64,000 nt of DNA, from positions 1 to 64,000 of the forward strand of contig QPMI01000048.1 in the NCBI GenBank assembly GCA_004431415.1. Direction: 5' to 3'. Below, in pieces: positions 57,625-64,000 of the stretch; within the stretch, counting starts at the first letter, position 1; each line of letters opens with the position of its first letter. The translations under genes and the position numbers were made by a program. The notes under the pieces were generated by a model. That model was not told the origin of the DNA. It made no database searches and worked only from the letters and a program-made list of their open reading frames with translations. The DNA comes from Cyanophora paradoxa. Its lineage: Eukaryota > Glaucocystophyceae > Cyanophorales > Cyanophoraceae.

Positions 57625-58815
57625 GAGCCGGGGCCCTGGGTCACAAGTCTACTAGATCGATAGCTAAATGTTCGTAGGGCGACACAGCTGCAGATCTAGA
57701 GTTCCAGGGGGATGCAAATGCGCGGGATAGCTGTGCGGCCCACGCCTGTCGCTTTAGCTATCATAGTATAGCTATTTAGCTATAGCTTAGCTATAGGCCC
57801 TGAGGGCCGGCGCCGGCCGGGCCGGCGGCCGCGCGCGCGCGGCCGGCCGCGGCGATCTCGGAAAAGGCGCACCCGTCGCCAATAGGAAGACCGCGGCTGA
57901 GACAGCGAGAGCAAGGCTACGCAGCTGCAGCCACAGCTGCAAGCGCGGCGCGCGCGTCTGCCGTCCGCGCCGGCATGGAAAGACGTGGCCGCTGCAGCTG
58001 GCAGCTGCAGATCCGGCCGCGGGATCCGCAAAAACCGTTAGCGCGCGCATGTGCGTCCCTCGTACTCGAGCTCATGGACCAGCGATTTGCTCACGCGGCT
58101 GCGAGGCGATACCTACTAGAAAGGCTAATACGTATACTCGGCGTGGATATGCGCAGCTGCAGGCAGTTCAGCTGGCCGTGGCCGATTGGGATCGGAGCTG
58201 GCGTGTCTGCGCATGCTCTGCGCGGTCATATCACGACTCATATATATACGTCCAGCTGACGAAGCTGGCGCCGCGCGCGGCGATGCGCCTGCATGCGCAG
58301 CCTGCAGGCTGCAGCTAACCGACGGTGATCATGAGGCCGCGGCCGCTGAGGCTGCTAAAGCTAGCTATAGCTGGCTAGGGCTGCTCTTCCTTCAGGCTGA
58401 TGCGGCGCGCGGCGGCGCCGCGGCGCATGCGCTTCCGAGTTCAGCGGGCGGGGCTGCACCCGGTACGGGTGCACCGTGCGGGCCGTTGCGGCACTGCGGC
58501 ACTGCGCTACCGCTGCTCATGCAAGCCTTGATATCGATCATGAAGCAAGTTGAAGGGCGCCGGCGCCCGGCGCTGCAGCTGCTGCTGCTAGCAGGAGCTC
58601 AATGCTCAGCTCATTCAGGGATCGGGGTACTTGCACATGCGCGTAAAAAAGCTTCATTGGCCAAATATAATACGCCGTTTCATTGGCCAGAGAGACTGAA
58701 GCTTGGGGTACAGCCGAATTCATTGCCGCCCCGCCCCGCCGCGCCCGCATCAGCATGCATACAATTCCGTTGTGCATGTTCATCGTGCACTACGGTAGCC
58801 TAGTAGACCCCGCGC
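57625..58815. promoter_or_regulatory. Divergent intergenic region (copy 2)
   Basis: Counterpart of 45717-46958, with many indels in the palindromic left half and near identity in the 500 bp before the NACHT gene, including the TTCATTGGCCAAATATAATA element at 58656-58675. The higher conservation near the NACHT start fits a promoter, but recent duplication alone would also explain it. Confidence 0.4.
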
Positions 58816-61800
58816 ATGTCAACCGTCTTCCACGAGCTCATCGAGACGTGGGGGTACGATGCGAGCTCAAAATTAGGGGGTACAGCGCCGAAGCTAACCA
58901 AGGAAGCGCGCCCGAGGTGAGCCCCAAGGAGCGCGATAGCGTCATTGCATGCGGTCGTAGAGTCTGTGCAGCGCGCACCTTCCTCCGATGGGCTGCGGGT
59001 CGTCAAGCTCCGCCGCGCAAAGCGCCAGCTACGCAGCCGACAAGGCCGGGCAGTCGGGCCAGCAGGTCCCTACCGCATCCGCAAATGCAAGCGGTGCATT
59101 AGACCAGGAGACGAAGCAGGCGTCCGCTGGCGGCTCTCAGGATGCACAGCCGAACTCAGAACCCCAACCGCAGCCAGCGAACGGAGAGCAGAAGGTGCGA
59201 TGCGTTCGCCTTGCATCGCGCTTAAGGGCGCATGCAGTGCGGGCGCTCCGCCTGACCGGACCGGCAGCCGCAGTCGGAGGCCAATGCGGAGCGGCGGGAG
59301 CTGCCGCCCATCCAGCTGCGGGGGGCGCCGCCGCGCGCGTTCAGCGGCGCGTCCGTGGGATCGGTCGCGATCGACCTCACGCGGACGCCCTCCCTCCTTA
59401 GCGCCGCCCAGTCGCCGGGCGCGTCCCAGCACGGCGCGGCGCAGCCGGCGGCTGCGTCGGACGCAGCGGCGGCGACGGCGCAGCCCGCGGGGAACGCAGC
59501 GTCGACCGTCTCCGAGCGCCGCGTTGAGCCCGTCTCGTCAGTAACAACGGCGCCGCCGCCGCCCGCGGTGACGCAGGGCCCGCCCTCACCGGCCGCCGCC
59601 GCCTCCAAGACGGCCCTTCCGCCTTCGCCCAAGGCGGCGGCGCCGCCCTCGCCCAAGACCCTCGGGCCCCCCTCGCCGCGGGGGATGCTGGCGCCGCCCT
59701 CGCCGGCGGGCGACCAGATGCACCCGGACACGGCCTCGGGCGTCTCGTCGGGCCCGCCCTCTGCCCGCCAGTACATCGACCTGCGCCACCGCCTGCGCTC
59801 CAGCGACCGATTCGTCAGGGGTACGCGTTCATTGGGCTCTGGCCGCCCCCGCCCCGCCCCGCTCGCCCGCCGCCGCCGCCGATCGAAAGTTTTCGCCGCA
59901 GTCTTCCTCTCCTCTACGTTCGCCGACATGGGGCCCGAGCGGGAGGCGATCCAGAAGAGCGCTGTACCCCGCCTGCGGGGCGCCCTCGCCGCCCGCGGCC
60001 TCTTTTTCTCGTGCGTCGACCTCCGATGGGTGCGCACACGTACCCCCCTCCCACCTCCCAATCGCGGCCCCTTCCGCCCCCGCTGAGCTCGGTACCCGGC
60101 GCAGGGCGTGACGGAGGAGCAGGTCAAGAACGGGACGGTGCGCCGTACCCCTGCCCCTTCTTTCCCCCTCTTCCCCTGTTCTGATCCGGTACCCCCCCCC
60201 GAAGGTCTCTCGCATTTGCCTGCAAGAGGTCGAGCGCTGCACGTATTTACTCGCTTTTCTGAAGGCTCGTTCGCGTACCCCCTCCCCCTTCTTGCGCCCC
60301 CCCGTACCCCTAATCTCTTCCTCCCCCCTCCGCCAGTCCCGCTACGGGTGGCACGCCCCCCCGGGCGCCGGCTCCGACGACCCTTCGTGAAGTGCGACCG
60401 TACCCCGCCGAAACCTGCGATCCCGTACCCCCCTCGTGAATGCGTACCCCCAGGACCCTCGAGACGGCCGCGGAGAGTTCCCCTTCCTCGTTAAGTATGC
60501 GGACCGCTCCGTCACGGTACCCCCTCGCAGCCCCCGTACCGCGTACCCCCTCCGTGTTGAAGTACCTGCCCCTGCGCAGGAGCACGAGATCCGATTGGGC
60601 GCCTTCGTGGACCCGCTGGTGCGTGCGAGACGGGGGATCGAGTCCTGGCGTGCCCCTTTCGGCCGCTCTGACTGACATCGCCGCAGGGCCGCGAGCGGTG
60701 CGGCGTGACGTCGCGCGCTTCTGGTTCGCTTCTGCGGCCCTCTCTGGCGGTGCGGGCGGGCGCCGTACCCATCTTCTTCCTCCCGTAATCGTGTACCCCG
60801 CAGACTCGGGGAGGGCGAGCGGGCCGCCAAGATGCTCCAGTCGCTCAAGAGCGAGGCGCGCTCCCCCCCCTCTTCTCTTCCCCCCGCCCCTTACGCCTGT
60901 ACCCCCCGCAGATCGCGGGGGCGGGGTTCGGGCTGGGGGAGTACGCGTCGCCGGCGGGCCTCGCGGGGGCCATCCACGACGCCGTCCTCGAGGTAAGCGG
61001 GGCCGGGGTGGAGGGATGGACAGGGGGTACGCGATAGACACGAGGGGGAAGCCTGCCGGCCAGAGTGGGATGGCTACCGGGCCAGCCGCGCCCCCGCGGA
61101 CGGAGCGTAGGCGGTCCGTAGGCCATAACAGAAGCACGCGAAAGAAAGAGCGATGGGGTCCGCGGCTCGGGCGGGCGGCGCGCCTCGGCCTTCTCCTCGT
61201 CCCGCTGACGCTCTCTCCTCTTCTCCTCGGGCAGATGGTGGCGCGAGATTTTCCGGCGGTGCCAGCGGCCTCGTGGATCGAGCGCGAGCTCTCCGTCCAC
61301 GCTGCCTTCTCCGCCTCCCGCAGGCCCGCCCCCTCCTCGCCGCTTCTTCTCCTCGGCTCCTCTTAAGCTGCCCGCAGGCGTCTGTACGTGCCGGAGGCGG
61401 GGCGGATGCGGGCGCTGGACGCTTACGCGGAGGCCTCGGGGCCCGAGCTCATGCTCGTCACGGGGCCCGACGGCGTCGGCAAGAGCGGTGCGCGACAGAG
61501 AGAGAGAAGAAGCAGAGGGGAGGAGAGACGCGTGGAAGCGAGCGGCCTCGGTGTGCTCTCTGCTGACTCCCGCCGGCAGCGCTGCTGGCGAACTGGGGCG
61601 GGGAGCGGGCGCGGCGGGCCGGCGGGGGCCCCGGCACCGGGGCCGACCGGGAGCTCGTCCTCGTGCACCACATCGGCAGCGGGCAGCAGTCCGCCCGCGC
61701 CGCCAGCCTCGCCCGGTACCCCCCCCCTCTCCCCCGCCCGTCGGATCTCTAGAGCCGATATAAGCCGCCATAGACTTCATTCGCTATATAAGCCGCTGCT

Positions 61801-64000
61801 ATATAAGCCGTCATAGACTTCATTCGAGACCAGGAGACAGGAGGCCGCCACACAGCTTCCTTTCTTTCCTCCATTCGTTCTCTCCCGTCCCTTCGAACCC
61901 ACAGGAGCACCGCGAGCTCTACCATAGATTTGATTCGAGTCGATATATAAGCCGCCACGCGGCCTCCTCCTTTCCCCCTCCTCCATCCTCCCTCTCCCGT
62001 CCCGTCCCGCCCCTCCCTCCCTCACCGGGGGCCGGTCGGGGCGCAGGCGGGTCTACGAGGAGCTGCGCGCCAAGCTCCCACAGGCCGAACTCCCCGAGCT
62101 GGTAGTCTGATCTCTCTGATCTCTCTATCTTTTCACTCTCTCTCGCTCGGGTCTCACGGCTCTCGCTACCTTCCCGCCAGGTCCTCGACGGGGGGGAGAA
62201 GGACCTCATGCCCCGGTGCGCGCGGCGCCGTACCCCCCCCCCCTCCCTCCCTCCCCTCCCGCGCCCGCCCTCCTCCCCGCCCTCCTCTCACCCCCCGCAG
62301 GTTCGCGGAGTGGCTGGGGGCGCTGGGCGCCGAGCTGCCCTCCCGCTGCCTCCTCGTCCTCGACGGACTCGACCAGGTCCTCTTTCCCTCTTCTCTCTTA
62401 AGCTACGGAGCTACGGAGGTTTCTGTTTCTACGAAGCTACGGATCGTCCTTGTCCAATCTTATACCTCCCCTTCCCCCCATCTTCCAGCTTTCCTCTCCG
62501 ATCCTTCTCTTTCTGCTTCCTACTCCCCCCCCCCCCCCCTCCCCCCTCCTTCCCTCCTCCCTCGCCGTCCCCTCCCCTCCGATCTAACCCTCTCCAATCC
62601 AACCCCCTCCCCCTCTCTTCCAGCTTTCCTCTCCGATCCTACTCTTCCTACGTCCTTCCAATCTAACCCTCTCCAATCCAACCGGCAGCTGCTGGACCGG
62701 GAGGGCGCCCAGGGCCTGGACTGGCTCCCCGCCGGCCTCGCCGGGCCCCGCCTCCGCGTCGTCCTCTCCTGCGGCCCCGGTGCGCCCTCCTAAGATTGGA
62801 TCCCTAAAATTAGATCTCTAAGATTAGATCCCGGCGCCGCCGATCTCGACTCTCTCAGGACGCAAGGGGCCCGCCCGGCCCCTCGCGAGCCACGCACCTC
62901 TAATACCTCTAATCTAATCTAATCTCTGATCTATGTCATCGTCGGTGACGCTGGCGGGGCGACAGGGCACGCGCTGCAGGCGGCGGAGGGCCGCGCCCAC
63001 GTCCGCCTCGACGTCACCCCCCTCACCGACGTCCAGGCCCGCCCCGCCCCCCCGCCCCCGCCCCGCCCCGCCCTTCAGAACCACCTTCAAATATTCCCAT
63101 CACCGACCCGCCCGCCCCGCCCCCCGCCCGCCCCGCCCCGCCCACTAGAACCGCGTTACGTTGCCTCGCCCCGCCATCCCCCCCCCCCCCTCCCCCCCCC
63201 TTCCGCGCGCCCCGCCGCCCCTCCGAACGAGCGCGCGCCCGGGCTGAGGCGGCGGGGCCGGGGGGCAGGCGGAGGCGCTGGTGCGGATGGACCTCGACTA
63301 CAGCGGCAAGTCCCTCTCCAAGGTGCCCCCCCCGCCCCCCCCCCCCCCCCAACCCCCTCTTCCCCCCCCCCCCGTGACGCGGCGGCGGGGCAGGAGCACC
63401 TGGGAGGGTCCTCGCCTCGCCGCAGTGCCGCACGCCCCTCTTCGTCCTCGTCGTGCGCCACATCCTAGCCGCCGCCCCCTCAACCCCCACCCCCCCACCC
63501 CCCCCGCCCCGACCCACCCGCTCCGCCCGCCCCCCGACGCCCCCGCTGCTCGGCGGCAGCTTCTGGAGGAGCTGCGGGCGTCGGCGGTGCACGGGACGCT
63601 GGGGCAGCGGCTCGAGGAGGGCCTCGCCTGCACCTCCGCCGCCGAACTCTTCGCCCTCGTCGTGCGCCCGCGCTCGCCCGCCCGCCCGTCTAAGTTGAAG
63701 GAAAAGAGCGTCTTCGATTGCGATTAACATTCCTCAAAGCGAGCTTCGTGCGCCTATCTAGGTTTAATTTCCCTTGCTCGAGCCTTTTTGCCTTGGCCCA
63801 TCGGATCCCGGATTTGATCGATGCTTTGATCTGCGGCTTGCCCCAGCAGCCTTCGACGCGCCCGAACCGACGGCCCTTCCTCCCGGCGCAGATCAAGCGG
63901 CTGGAGGGGGCGCACGGGGCGGAGCTGGTGCGGGGCGCCCTGGCGGCCGTCGCCTGCTCCCGGCGGGGCCTCGCCGAGGGCGAGATCCAGGGCCTCCTGC
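58816..64000 (+). CDS. DUF4062-NACHT (NPHP3-like) STAND protein, copy 2, continues past window
   Basis: Same organisation as copy 1: upstream Met at 58816, MGCGSS Met at 58988, DUF4062 exon with VFLSSTFADMGPEREAIQ near 59905-60029, Walker A exon at about 61375-61487, Walker B LLVLDGLDQ near 62350-62376, last visible exon ending GEIQGLL at 64000. This copy is presumably the one that keeps the original 3' half, where such proteins usually carry TPR or WD40 repeats; that part is not visible. Four exonic single-base deletions at 60380-60820 would frameshift it. They cluster with several intronic ones and look more like consensus errors than decay. Copy 2 also lacks 6 bp in the GGGPGTG loop after Walker A. 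Confidence 0.75.
60360..60830 (+). other. Cluster of single-base deletions relative to copy 1
   Basis: Compared with 48520-49005, copy 2 has lost one base in GACGACCCCTTC, GGAGGAG, GAGCGGGTGCGG and CTCGGGGGAGGG (all exonic), and in several C runs of neighbouring introns. At least nine one-base losses fall in about 470 bp, while flanking kilobases are nearly free of them. Confidence 0.85.

Larger units (their letters stand above)
53444..64000. repeat. Tandem segmental duplication, copy 2 (runs off window)
   Basis: Second copy of the 11.87 kb unit. By the window end the offset has fallen to about 11,420 bp (64000 matches about 52578), so copy 2 has lost roughly 450 bp net through intron and spacer indels. 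The right boundary is outside the window. Confidence 0.97.

Overview
The window is nuclear DNA of a GC-rich eukaryote, most likely a unicellular alga or other protist; I cannot name the species. Genes are cut into many very short exons by 50-150 bp introns with donors such as GTGCGC or GTACCC, C-rich pyrimidine tracts and CGCAG acceptors. There are no bacterial operon signals. Introns and spacers are full of short palindromes (AGATCT, AAGCTT, GGCGCC, GAATTC, GCATGC). All gene models are hand-spliced by reading phase and conserved motifs, without transcript support.

Layout, left to right: (1) 345-4178 (+), an Ala-rich protein with hydrophobic and helical segments, no family recognised. (2) 5195-11798, a non-LTR retrotransposon with endonuclease, reverse transcriptase and zinc knuckle, broken by about six frameshifts and ending in a duplicated 3' tail. 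(3) 12388-22069 (+), one gene of about 49 exons that reads in phase through a complete calpain protease (Cys/His/Asn triad, domain III) into a complete patatin-like phospholipase (DGGGMRG, GTSAG, DGA). Two 5'-truncated retrotransposon tails sit in one of its introns. (4) 23170-24397 (+), a small HD-type metal-dependent phosphohydrolase. (5) 24430-27385, C-rich low-complexity DNA and a non-coding tandem duplication. (6) 27660-31039 (-), an unrecognised protein with an acidic middle and a Cys/His-rich C-terminus. (7) 31779-45716 (-), a large surface protein: Kelch propeller, Ig/IPT-like ectodomain, many membrane segments. (8) 46959 onward (+), a DUF4062-NACHT protein of NPHP3-like architecture, divergently arranged from gene 7.

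About 11.9 kb (roughly 41.57-53.44 kb), holding the 5' part of gene 7, the shared promoter region and most of gene 8, is repeated in tandem from 53.44 kb to the window end. The result is one full Kelch gene, one 3'-truncated NACHT copy, one 3'-truncated Kelch copy, and a second NACHT copy that runs off the window.

The most interesting item is the predicted calpain-patatin fusion, which would put a calpain-type protease and a lipid acyl hydrolase on one polypeptide. The calpain, Kelch-membrane and NPHP3-like genes would suit a flagellated cell, but that is inference.
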